This document shows positions 1 to 8,257 of a stretch of DNA of 64,000 nt, piece after piece. The notes beneath the pieces are model-generated. The model had not been told where the DNA came from and did not search any database. It saw nothing but the letters and a program-made list of their open reading frames with translations. Location of the stretch: contig NZ_JAPNKC010000001.1 in assembly GCF_026626705.1 (NCBI RefSeq), forward strand, positions 7,582,001 to 7,646,000, given 5' to 3'. The stretch's first letter is position 1. The number at the start of each line of letters is the position of its first letter. The position numbers and the translations under genes are program-made. Origin of the DNA: Pyxidicoccus sp. MSG2 (GTDB taxonomy: Bacteria; Myxococcota; Myxococcia; Myxococcales; Myxococcaceae).

Positions 1-1
1 T

Positions 2-424
2 CGAAAGCCTCGCGAAGGAGAAGCGGAGGGCTCGGGGGGTTCCCAGACGGACCCCGCGGTCATCACGTTCCTGCGTGATTTGGAGCATCCGCTGAAGAAG
101 GAACTCGAGGCCGTGCGGCGGCTCATCCTCGCCGTCAGCCCCGAGATTCGCGAGGGCCTCAAGTGGAACGCGCCGAGCTTCTACACGACGGAGCACTTCG
201 CGACCTTCAACCTGCGCACCCCGGACCGCATCCGCCTCATCCTCCACACGGGCGCGAAGACGAAGGACACCGCGAAGACGGGCGTGAAGGTCGACGACCC
301 GGCCGGCCTGCTGGAGTGGCTCGCGAAGGACCGCTGCCTCGTGACGTTCAATGACGCGAAGGACATCCAGGCCCGGGGCGCCGCGCTGCAAGGCGTCCTG
401 CGCGAGTGGATGAAGTGGCTCTGA
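2..424 (+). CDS. DUF1801 domain protein, 5' end outside the window
   Basis: The reading frame is open to the left edge, so the true start lies upstream. The visible 140 residues run from a Gly/Ser-rich stretch into DPAVITFLRDLEHP and then LKWNAPSFY, which match the DUF1801 (YdhG-like) fold. The TTG at position 80 is only an internal codon, because the conserved DPAV segment precedes it. Small DUF1801 proteins are common in actinobacteria and myxobacteria. Some are linked to iron chaperone or frataxin-like roles, but no reaction is proven for this one. It is transcribed toward the convergent gene ending at 479. Confidence 0.8.
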   Translation, partial: RKPREGEAEGSGGSQTDPAVITFLRDLEHPLKKELEAVRRLILAVSPEIREGLKWNAPSFYTTEHFATFNLRTPDRIRLILHTGAKTKDTAKTGVKVDDPAGLLEWLAKDRCLVTFNDAKDIQARGAALQGVLREWMKWL

Positions 425-478
425 CGTCCGCGCCTGTGCCCCCGGCGCTGTAGTGGATGGACGGAAGGCGCGAGTCTC

Positions 479-1504
479 TCAGCCGCGGCGTTCCCGCTCT
501 TCGTGGCGCGACGGCGGGCGCGTGGCGTCCGCGCGCGGCACCGGTGCACGGGGCGCCATCACCTTCCGGAACCAGGCGAAGGTCTCCACCAGTCCCTCTT
601 CCAGCGACACCCGCGGCTCCCAGCCCAGCAGCGTCCGCGCGCGGCTGATGTCGGGCTTGCGCTGCCGGGGGTCGTCCCGGGGCAGGGGCTTGAATGCGAT
701 GCGCCCGTCGCCGCCATGCACGTTCCTCACGGCCTCGGCGACCCGCAGGATGGACAGCTCGCGCGGGTTGCCCAGGTTCACCGGCTCGGTGACGTCCGAG
801 AGTGCCAGGCGCACCAGTCCGTCGATGAGGTCCTTCACGTAGCAGAACGAGCGCGTCTGCGTGCCGTCACCGAAGACGGTGAAGTCCTCGCCGCGCAGCG
901 CCTGGGCCACGAAGGCGGGCACCAGGCGGCCGTCCTCCAGCCGCATCTTCGGGCCGTACGTGTTGAAGATGCGTGCGATGCGCGTCCGCAGGCCGTGCAT
1001 GCGCGCATACGCCGTGACGAGCGCCTCGCCGTAGCGCTTGGCCTCGTCGTACGCGGAGCGCGGGCCCACGGGATTCACGTTGCCCCAGTAGTCCTCCCGC
1101 TGCGGGTGGACGAGCGGGTCGCCGTAGATTTCGGAGGTGGAGGCCTGGAGGAACACGGCTCCCTTCTCGCGGGCCAGCCGCAGGCCGTTCTCCGTGCCGA
1201 CGGAGCCCACCCGCAGCGTTTCAATGGGGAGCTGCGCGAAGTCGCTGGGCGAGGCGGGCGACGCGAGGTTGAAGACGCAGTCCACCGGGCCGTCCAGGTG
1301 CAGGGGCTCGGTGACGTCGTGCACCACCACGCGCAGGTTTCCCAGTGGGGCCACGTCCACGAGGTTGCGCTCGTTGCCGGTGACGAGGTTGTCGAGGCTG
1401 ATGACCTCGCTGGCCCCGTCGCGCAGGAGCCGCTCACAGAGATGGGAGCCGAGGAACCCCGAGCCCCCGAGGACGACCGCTCGCCTGCCCTTGAAGTCAT
1501 TCAT
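479..1504 (-). CDS. NAD-dependent SDR, UDP-glucuronate decarboxylase-like
   Basis: This is a 341-residue extended short-chain dehydrogenase. It has the GGSGFLGSHL nucleotide-binding loop near residue 12, a catalytic Ser/Thr segment (ASTSEIYGDP) and a YxxxK site (YDEAKRYGE). The sequence NTYGPKMR, the SEIYGDP motif and the FGDGTQTRSF segment are characteristic of UDP-glucuronate decarboxylase (UDP-xylose synthase) rather than UDP-galactose epimerase. The start chosen is the ATG of MNDFKGRR, because the nucleotide loop follows directly. The frame stays open upstream but without protein-like sequence. UDP-glucose dehydrogenase at 8258 would make its substrate, so a joint role in UDP-xylose supply is a reasonable inference. 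Other UDP-sugar decarboxylases or epimerases remain possible. Confidence 0.82.
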   Translation of the reverse strand: MNDFKGRRAVVLGGSGFLGSHLCERLLRDGASEVISLDNLVTGNERNLVDVAPLGNLRVVVHDVTEPLHLDGPVDCVFNLASPASPSDFAQLPIETLRVGSVGTENGLRLAREKGAVFLQASTSEIYGDPLVHPQREDYWGNVNPVGPRSAYDEAKRYGEALVTAYARMHGLRTRIARIFNTYGPKMRLEDGRLVPAFVAQALRGEDFTVFGDGTQTRSFCYVKDLIDGLVRLALSDVTEPVNLGNPRELSILRVAEAVRNVHGGDGRIAFKPLPRDDPRQRKPDISRARTLLGWEPRVSLEEGLVETFAWFRKVMAPRAPVPRADATRPPSRHEERERRG

Positions 1505-1670
1505 GCGCGCCAAGGTTCCGCGCGGGCGCGAGCGTGGGTAGTCGTTCCGCGGGGCAGGGTGGCGGGGACGGTCGCCTCCTGGACGCATGCCGCACGGCCG
1601 CATCCGTTGCCCGGCACTCTCCGCGTTCAGCACCACACGGGGGGGTGGTGGTGAACGCGCGGGAGCGCGA

Positions 1671-2183
1671 CTACCGGCCCTGAGCGCGGGCAGGCGCGCG
1701 TCGGCTGTCGAAGACCTGGGCCGGCGAGCCGTCCACCCGCGTGTCCTCGAAGGCGCCGCCGGTGTACTCGGCGATGACGCTGCGCCAGAAGGCGGTGGCG
1801 GAGCGGTTGCCGGGGAGCTGGGAGACCTCCCACACACCGCGGAAGCGGTCGAAGACGGCGCGGGCGGCGAGCCGGCCGAGTCCCCGCCGCCGCTCGCCCC
1901 GGAGGATGAAGAACTCGCTCATCCGGAAGTCGCGCCCTGGCGTCATGTACGGAAAGGGCGTCTCGCCCACGAAGGCAAAGCCCACCGTGCGCTCCTCGTG
2001 GCGCAGCAGCAGCGGGTGGACGTCGGGCGAGCGGCTCAGCCACGTGGGCAGGAAGTCCGGTTGCCAGAGGCCCTGTTCGTCCAGCCGGTACTCCACGCCG
2101 AACTCGCTCAGGTCATGCAGGTAGAGCGGGTACAGGTTGCGAAGCAGCGGGTGCTCGGCGGGGCCCGCGCGGAGAATGTCCAT
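1671..2183 (-). CDS. GNAT family N-acetyltransferase
   Basis: This 170-residue protein has the acetyl-CoA binding signature of the GNAT fold: a beta4 segment FRMSEFFILRGERR followed by RRGLGRLA, which gives the R/Q-x-x-G-x-G/A pyrophosphate loop. The C-terminal half (QLPGNRSATAFWRSVI) matches the usual alpha4/beta6-7 region with Asn and Phe/Trp. The ATG of MDILRAG is preferred because it starts the fold directly. The substrate cannot be inferred, since the neighbours are unrelated. Confidence 0.85.
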   Translation of the reverse strand: MDILRAGPAEHPLLRNLYPLYLHDLSEFGVEYRLDEQGLWQPDFLPTWLSRSPDVHPLLLRHEERTVGFAFVGETPFPYMTPGRDFRMSEFFILRGERRRGLGRLAARAVFDRFRGVWEVSQLPGNRSATAFWRSVIAEYTGGAFEDTRVDGSPAQVFDSRRAPARAQGR

Positions 2184-2431
2184 GGAGCACCTCCCGGGCC
2201 CGCAGCATGACCGGGCGGCTTCTTCCCGGCCAGAACGCTCTGTTGTGAATGTTGGGGAGGGGCACACCCGGGCCCGACGCGGACCGCCACTCCAGCCGCT
2301 CCCGGCCCTGGAACCCTTGGTCCTCAAACACATCTTCCGCGCGCGCCCTGGCGGAGTAACACCCCTCGCGCGGACGGGTGTTGCAGGTGCCAGTCGGCCT
2401 CCGTGCTGGAGGCCGTCGCGAGGAGCACCGC

Positions 2432-3424
2432 ATGCACCCCTTCGTCCGCCGCGCCCCCTGGCTCGCCGTGCTGGCCGCCGTCGCCCAGGTGTCCTGCTCC
2501 GACTTCACGGAGTGCGCGCCGGTAGACGCGGCCTCGGCGGCCCTGCCCGAGCGGCTGTCGGGCACCGGCCTGTTCGCGGACGGCTCGATGACGGTGCCCG
2601 GCGCGGACGTGAGGGCCTTCACACCCCAGTTCCCGCTCTGGAGTGACGGTGCGACGAAGCGCCGGTGGATTCGCCTTCCCGCCGGGACGCGAATCGACAC
2701 GCGCGACATGGACCACTGGCAGTTCCCCGAGGGGACGCGGCTGTGGAAGGAGTTCACCCGGGACGGCGTGCGCGTGGAGACGCGGCTCCTGGAGAAGGCC
2801 GGGCCGCGCCCCGAGGACTGGCGCGCGGTGGCCTACGTGTGGCTGCCGGACGGGAGCGACGCGGTGGCCACTCCCGCGGGACAGCGCGATGCGTTGGGCA
2901 CGCCGCACGACGTGCCCTCCGCGTCCGACTGCTTCGGCTGCCACGGCGGCACGCCGAGCCGGGTGCTGGGGTTCTCCGCCATCCAGTTGTCGTACGACGC
3001 GCCCGCGGACTCGCTGGACCTGGAGGACCTCGTCGCGAGCGGCACGCTGACGGAGCCTCCCGAGGGCCGCTTCACGGTGCCCGGCAACGACGTGGAGCGC
3101 GCGTCGCTGGGCTATCTGCACGCCAACTGCGGCCACTGCCACAACCAGCAGCGTCCCGAGAGTGACGGCCCGCGCTGCTACGAGCCCAGGAACTCGCTGG
3201 ACTTCCGCCTCCGCGTGGACCGGCTGGGCGCTCTCGAGGAGACGCCGGCCTGGCGCTCCGGGAAGGACGACGACTTCGAGCCGGGACGGCCGGACGACAG
3301 CAAGATGATTCAGCGCATCTCGAAGCGTGAGGCCGGGTGGAGCATGCCGCTGCTCGGCACCGAGAAGGTGGACGCGGACGGGGTGGCACTGCTGCGTCGC
3401 TGGATTTCGGAGATGAAGCGCTAA
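2432..3424 (+). CDS. Diheme cytochrome-c-like lipoprotein
   Basis: The 330-residue product starts with a lipoprotein signal peptide ending in a lipobox-like AQVSC (Cys22), so it is probably anchored in the outer membrane or periplasm. Two CxxCH heme-c attachment motifs are visible: CFGCH at about residues 167-171 and CGHCH at about 233-237. The N-terminal segment FPLWSDGATKRRWIRLP is a recurrent motif of bacterial periplasmic heme proteins of unknown role. An AGGAG ribosome site sits 6 bases before the ATG, which fixes the start. The function is likely electron transfer or an oxidative reaction, but the substrate is unknown. Confidence 0.8.
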   Translation: MHPFVRRAPWLAVLAAVAQVSCSDFTECAPVDAASAALPERLSGTGLFADGSMTVPGADVRAFTPQFPLWSDGATKRRWIRLPAGTRIDTRDMDHWQFPEGTRLWKEFTRDGVRVETRLLEKAGPRPEDWRAVAYVWLPDGSDAVATPAGQRDALGTPHDVPSASDCFGCHGGTPSRVLGFSAIQLSYDAPADSLDLEDLVASGTLTEPPEGRFTVPGNDVERASLGYLHANCGHCHNQQRPESDGPRCYEPRNSLDFRLRVDRLGALEETPAWRSGKDDDFEPGRPDDSKMIQRISKREAGWSMPLLGTEKVDADGVALLRRWISEMKR

Positions 3425-3771
3425 CAGGCGGCTTCGCCTTCCGCATGGGGCCTGCGGCACGCCGGCATGTGCTGGCTCGTTCCCGGGTCGGGGGCGCGTG
3501 TCGGGTCCCATGCGGGCCCCGGTACGACGCGGGTGTCGCCTGGTGGTCGCCGCGCGTGCACGCGAGCCTTCCTCCCAGGGCGCCACGTGGCTCCGACCGG
3601 ATGCGCGGGCAGGACGGTGACGCGGCATGGCACTCCCCGCCCGATTTGCCGCGACCTACGTTGCCCACGCGAGCCCGGGGGGCTCGGTCACCCGTCCGGT
3701 CTGCGACCCGGGTACGAGGCATCTGGGGGGCGGCCTCCGAAGGTTCTGACGGTGTCGGCGGGGGGCGGGCC
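3425..3771. other. Intergenic region before the sugar operon
   Basis: This 347-base stretch has no convincing gene. A short inverted repeat (CCGCA/TGCGG) lies about 20 bases after the cytochrome gene. A second (CGAGCC/GGCTCG) lies near 3669-3686. It should carry the promoter of the downstream operon, but no clear -35/-10 pair was found. Confidence 0.5.
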
Positions 3772-3921
3772 ATGAAGCGCAGGCAGATTCTCATCACGGG
3801 CGGAGCCGGCGTCATCGGCTCATACCGGGCGGACCCGCCCATCGAGCGGGGACACCGCGTTCGCGTGCTCGCCTGCCTCCTGTCCCACGTCGAGGACGAG
3901 GCACGGGGGCTCACCGGATGA
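3772..3921 (+). pseudogene. Truncated NAD-dependent epimerase remnant
   Basis: A 49-codon open frame begins MKRRQILITGGAGVIG, the typical first beta strand and glycine-rich loop of an extended SDR sugar epimerase. It continues to RGHRVRVL, the end of the second strand. The rest of the roughly 300-residue enzyme is missing. The frame closes at a TGA that overlaps the ATG of the next gene by four bases (ATGA), as expected between intact operon genes. It looks like a large internal or 3' deletion that kept the coupling junction. It cannot be an active epimerase, but it may still be translated as a leader that couples to the downstream gene. Confidence 0.65.
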
Positions 3922-5978
3922 CACGGAACAGGATTCGGAGCGGCGCGGGGCTTCGCACCTCGCGAGTGGGGCTGGTGCGGGACTTCACGCCGGGAGACCA
4001 CGCCTCGGTGGAGACGGCGCTGGCGGACCTCGAGGTGCTGGGCGTGCGCGAGCTGCGCACGCGGGTGTCCTGGGCCCAGGCTGTCACTCCGGAAGGCGCC
4101 GTCTGGTACCGCTGGCTGATGCGGCGGCTGTCCCAGGACGTGTGCGTGCTGCCCTGTCTGGTGGGCACTCCCGCGGGGCTGGTGGGCGGAGGCCGGGAGA
4201 GCGCGCCGCCCCGGGAGCCGCGGGCCTTCGGTGACTTCGTGGAGCGGTTCCTCTCCGAGCACGGGCGCTTCGTGGAGTGGGTGGAGCTGTGGGACGAGCC
4301 GCACAGCCTGGCCTCCTATGACTGGAGGCTGGACCCGGCGTGGGAGACCTTCACGGCCATGGTGGCCGAGGGCGCGAAGCGCGCGCACGCGGCCGGCAAG
4401 CGCGTGGTGCTGGGCGGCATGAGCCCCGTGGACCCGCCGTGGCTGGACGGGCTGCTGGAGCGGCTGGGCCCGGACGCGCTCGACGCCGTGGGCGTGCACG
4501 GCTGGCCGGACACGCATGACTCGCCGTGGACGGGCTGGCGCGCGTGGCTGGAGCCGGTGGAGGACGTGCTCGCGCGGCGCGGCTCGCGCGCGGAGGTGTG
4601 GATTACAGCCGCGGGCTACTCCACGTGGCGCCACGGCGAGCGGCGGCAGGTGGCGGAGTTTCTCGACGCGGCCGCGGCGCCGGTGCCGCGCATGTACTGG
4701 GAGGGCCTGTGCGACGCGGGCTCGGTGGAGGACGTGCCCGAGGAGTGTACCGACGAGCGGGATGGGTACCTGGGCCTGAAGCGCGCCGACGGGAGCCCGA
4801 AGCTCCTCTACCGTCTGTGGGCGGAGTGCGGCCTCGCGGGACTGGCGGAGGGCTTCCGGCGGCTCGGCCAGTCGCGCGGCGTACACCCGGAGCGGCAGGT
4901 GGTCATCTTCGGCGGTGCGGGCTTCATCGGCTGCAACGTCGCCGACGCGTACCTGGAGGAGGGCCGCCGCGTCCTCGTCTACGACAACCTCAGCCGGCCG
5001 GGCGTGGAGAGGAACCTGCGCTGGCTGAAGGAGCGTCACGGAGCGCGGCTGGACGTGGAGGTGGCCGACCTCCGCGACGCCGCCTCGGTGCGCGGCGCCG
5101 TGCGCCACGCGGGCGAGGTCTTCCACCTCGGTGCGCAGGTGGCCGTCACCACCAGCCTGGACGCACCCACGCACGACTTCGAGGTCAACGCGCGCGGCAC
5201 CCTCAACGTGCTGGAGGCGCTGCGTGCCATGGACACGCCGGCGCCGCTGCTCTTCACGTCCACGAACAAGGTGTATGGCAGCCTGCCCGGTCTGCGCTTC
5301 GTGGCCGGAGCGCGGCGCTACGAGCCGGTGGACCCGGACATTCGCGCCCAGGGCATCAGCGAGCGCCGCACGCTGGACTTCGAGAGTCCCTACGGCTGCT
5401 CCAAGGGCACGGCGGACCAGTACGTGCTGGACTGGGCACGCAGCTACGGCCTGCGCGCCACGGTGTTCCGCATGGGCTGCGTCTACGGCCCGCGCCAGTT
5501 CGGCACCGAGGACCAGGGGTGGGTGGCCCACTTCCTCCTCCGCGCGCTGAAGGGCCAGCCGCTGACCTTCTACGGCGACGGCATGCAGGTGCGCGACCTC
5601 CTCTTCATCGAGGACCTGGTGCGCGCCTTCCAGCTCGCCCTGGCGAAGCTGGACACCGTCTCCGGCCAGGCCTTCAACATTGGCGGCGGTCCCACGCGGA
5701 CGGTGAGCCTGCTGGAGTTGCTGGAGCTTCTCGAGGAGCTGGTGGGTCACCGGCCCGACGTGCGTCACGAGGACTGGCGCGGTGGAGACCAGCGCTACTA
5801 CGTGTCCGACACGCGGAAGTTCCAGGCCGCCACCGGCTGGGTGCCGCGGGTGAGCGTGCGCGAGGGCCTCACCCGATTGCGGGGCTGGCTGGAAGAGCTG
5901 CTCGCGGGCCGCCCCTTCCGGCCGGTGACGGTGGCCGGCGGTGCTCGGCCTCTTTTTCCTGAGAGCCCCTCGCCATGA
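3918..5978 (+). CDS. Glycosidase-like domain fused to CDP-paratose epimerase-like SDR
   Basis: The 686-residue product has two parts. Residues 1-310 resemble a clan GH-A TIM barrel: ELWDEPHS around 124-131 sits where the acid/base Glu (E127) is expected. The strand that should carry the nucleophile reads VWITAAGYST near 227-236, with Ala where Glu is usual. Residues 325-665 form a complete extended SDR with GGAGFIG (332-338), STNKVYG, SPYGCSKG (YxxxK) and YGPRQFGTEDQGW. These are strong signatures of CDP-paratose 2-epimerase-like enzymes. It overlaps the epimerase remnant by 4 bases and the next glycosyltransferase by 4 bases, so it is part of a tight operon for nucleotide-sugar or surface-glycan synthesis. 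The N-terminal domain may bind glycan rather than cut it. Confidence 0.8.
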   Translation: MTRNRIRSGAGLRTSRVGLVRDFTPGDHASVETALADLEVLGVRELRTRVSWAQAVTPEGAVWYRWLMRRLSQDVCVLPCLVGTPAGLVGGGRESAPPREPRAFGDFVERFLSEHGRFVEWVELWDEPHSLASYDWRLDPAWETFTAMVAEGAKRAHAAGKRVVLGGMSPVDPPWLDGLLERLGPDALDAVGVHGWPDTHDSPWTGWRAWLEPVEDVLARRGSRAEVWITAAGYSTWRHGERRQVAEFLDAAAAPVPRMYWEGLCDAGSVEDVPEECTDERDGYLGLKRADGSPKLLYRLWAECGLAGLAEGFRRLGQSRGVHPERQVVIFGGAGFIGCNVADAYLEEGRRVLVYDNLSRPGVERNLRWLKERHGARLDVEVADLRDAASVRGAVRHAGEVFHLGAQVAVTTSLDAPTHDFEVNARGTLNVLEALRAMDTPAPLLFTSTNKVYGSLPGLRFVAGARRYEPVDPDIRAQGISERRTLDFESPYGCSKGTADQYVLDWARSYGLRATVFRMGCVYGPRQFGTEDQGWVAHFLLRALKGQPLTFYGDGMQVRDLLFIEDLVRAFQLALAKLDTVSGQAFNIGGGPTRTVSLLELLELLEELVGHRPDVRHEDWRGGDQRYYVSDTRKFQAATGWVPRVSVREGLTRLRGWLEELLAGRPFRPVTVAGGARPLFPESPSP

Positions 5979-7111
5979 GAGTCGTCCTCTTCTGTCACTC
6001 CCTGCTGTCCGACTGGAACCACGGCAACGCGCACTTCCTTCGCGGCCTCGTCACCGAGCTGGCCGAGCGCGGCCACGAGGTGCGCGTCTGGGAGCCGAAG
6101 GATGCGTGGAGCCTCCAGCACCTCCTGGCCGAGCCCCGGGGGCAGGAGGCGCTCGATGCGGTCCGCGTCATCTACCCGCGCGTGCGGCCGCACCGGTACG
6201 ACGCGGGCACGCTGGACCTGGACCTCGCGCTGGACGGCGCGGACGTGGTGCTGGTCCACGAGTGGAGCCCTCCGGAGCTGGTGCAGCGCGTGGGCGAGCA
6301 GCGCGCCCGGGGCGGCCGCTTCCGGCTGCTCTTCCACGACACGGACCACCACAGCGTCACCTCACCCGAGAAGCTGGCCGGGTATGACCTGTCGCACTAC
6401 GACGGGGTGCTGGCCTTCGGCGACGTCATCCGCCGGCTCTACCTGGCCCGTGGCTGGGCCCGCCGTGCCTGGACGTGGCACGAGGCCGCCGACACGCGCG
6501 TCTTCCGGCCGCTGCCCTCGGTGCCGCGGGAAGAGGACCTCGTCTGGGTGGGCAACTGGGGCGACGACGAGCGCACCGCGGAGCTGCATGCATTCCTGCT
6601 CGGCCCGGTGAAGTCGCTCGGACTGAAGGCCCGCGTCCACGGCGTGCGCTACCCCGACGCGGCGAAGCGCGCGCTGGCCGACGCGGGCATCCAGTACGGC
6701 GGCTGGCTGCCCAACCATGAAGCCCCGTGGGCCTTCGCCCGTGCGCGCCTGACGGTGCACGTGCCGCGCGGGCCGTATGCCTCCGTGCTGCCGGGCATCC
6801 CCACCATCCGCGTCTTCGAGGCGCTCGCGTGCGGCATCCCCCTGGTGAGCGCTCCGTGGGAGGACGCCGAGGGCCTCTTCACCCCGGGCCGGGACTTCCT
6901 CGTCGCGCGCGACGGGGCGGAGATGGAGCGCCACCTGCGCATGCTGCTGGCGGACGAGGGCGCGCGCCACGAGCTGGCCTCCCATGGCCGGCGCACCGTG
7001 CTGGCGCGCCACACCTGCGCGCACCGCGTGGACGAGCTGTTGGGCATCTGCCGCGAGCTGGGCGTCGACACCGGCGCGGCGCCACCGCGGGCAGTGGGAG
7101 GAGTGGCGTGA
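5975..7111 (+). CDS. CgeB-type glycosyltransferase
   Basis: The 378-residue protein has a GT-B layout. The N-terminal Rossmann-like half begins MRVVLFCHSLLSDWNHGNAH. The C-terminal half carries LPGIPTIRVFEALACGIPLVSAPW, the conserved nucleotide-sugar binding segment of the CgeB/glycosyltransferase 1_2 group. LVWVGNWGDDER opens the second domain. It starts inside the stop of the upstream fusion gene (ATGA) and its stop shares one base with the next ATG (TGATG), so translation is probably coupled. The likely role is sugar transfer in the glycan pathway served by the flanking epimerase and UDP-glucose dehydrogenase. Donor and acceptor are unknown. Confidence 0.85.
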   Translation: MRVVLFCHSLLSDWNHGNAHFLRGLVTELAERGHEVRVWEPKDAWSLQHLLAEPRGQEALDAVRVIYPRVRPHRYDAGTLDLDLALDGADVVLVHEWSPPELVQRVGEQRARGGRFRLLFHDTDHHSVTSPEKLAGYDLSHYDGVLAFGDVIRRLYLARGWARRAWTWHEAADTRVFRPLPSVPREEDLVWVGNWGDDERTAELHAFLLGPVKSLGLKARVHGVRYPDAAKRALADAGIQYGGWLPNHEAPWAFARARLTVHVPRGPYASVLPGIPTIRVFEALACGIPLVSAPWEDAEGLFTPGRDFLVARDGAEMERHLRMLLADEGARHELASHGRRTVLARHTCAHRVDELLGICRELGVDTGAAPPRAVGGVA

Positions 7112-8231
7112 TGGAGCCCCAGCGCATGCGCATCGTCATCCTCGGCCTGTCGATGACGTCGTCCCGGGGCAACGGGCACGCCGCCACCTACCGCGGCCTC
7201 GTGCGAGAGCTGGTGCGCCGGGGGCACGACGTCCTCTTCCTGGAGCGGGACGTGCCCTGGTACGCGGCCCACAGGGATTTGCCCCGGCCGCCCTGGGGCC
7301 GCACGGAGCTGTACGCCGACGTGGCGGACCTGAGAGACCGCTTCGCCGCGGACGTGCGCGACGCGGACCTCGTGGTGGTGGGTTCTTACGTCCCGCACGG
7401 CGTGGCGGTGGGGCGCTGGGTGCAGGCCACCACCCGGGGCATCCCGGCCTTCTATGACCTCGACACGCCGGTGACGCTCGCGAAGCTGGCGCGCGGGGAC
7501 TTCGACTACCTCTCGCCGGACCTCATCCCCGGCTACCGGCTGTACCTGTCCTTCACCGGCGGCCCCATGCTGCGGCGACTTGAGCGCGAGCTGGGCTCGC
7601 CCGCGGCGCGCCCGCTCTACCGCGGCGTGGACCCGGAGCTGTACCTGCCGTGCCCGCGCGCGCCCGACTGGGACCTGGGTTACCTGGGCACCTACAGCGC
7701 GGGCCGGCAGCCCACGCTGCGCGGCTGCTGCTGGACGCCGCGCTCCAGTGGAAGGCGGGGCGCTTCGTCGTCGCCGGCCCGCAGTACCCGGCGGTGGTGC
7801 GGTGGCCCTCCAACGTGGAGCGGGTCGCGCACCTGCCGCCGCCCGCGCACGCGGACTTCTACCGCGCCCAGCGCTTCTCGCTGTACGTCACGCGCGCGGA
7901 CAGGGTGCTGGCGGGGTACTCGCCTGGCGTGCGCCTCTTCGAGGCCGCCGCCTGCGGGGTGCCCATCATCAGCGACGTGTGGAACGGGCTGGAGAGCGTC
8001 TTCGTGCCCGGGGAGGAAATCCTCCTGGCGCGCACGGCGAAGGACGTGCTCGGCCACCTCCGGGAATTGTCGGAGGCGGACCGGCTCGCGTTGGGAGCGA
8101 AGGCCCGGGCGCGGGTGCTGGCCGAGCACACGGAGGCCCACCGGGCCCTGGCCGTGGAGGAGTACGCACGGGAGGCCAGCCGTGCCTCCGCCACGGGGAC
8201 ACCCGTGGACGGGTTCATCGTGCAGCGCTGA
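7111..8231 (+). pseudogene. CgeB-type glycosyltransferase interrupted by a frameshift
   Basis: The first frame starts at ATG 7111 and reads a normal N-terminal half (MRIVILGLSMTSSRGNGH) up to LGYLGTYSAGRQPTL at about 7719. There it turns into nonsense. The homologous text resumes one frame over from about 7722 (RLLLDAALQWKAGRFVVAGP) and runs to a TGA at 8229-8231, through the conserved SPGVRLFEAAACGVPIISD. One missing base near 7717-7724 explains the break. It could be a real inactivating deletion or a sequencing or assembly error in a GC-rich run. If repaired, the product would be about 373 residues and a paralogue of the preceding gene, in the same operon. Confidence 0.8.
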
Positions 8232-8257
8232 GCTGCTTGGGAAGGACGGGGGAAGCC

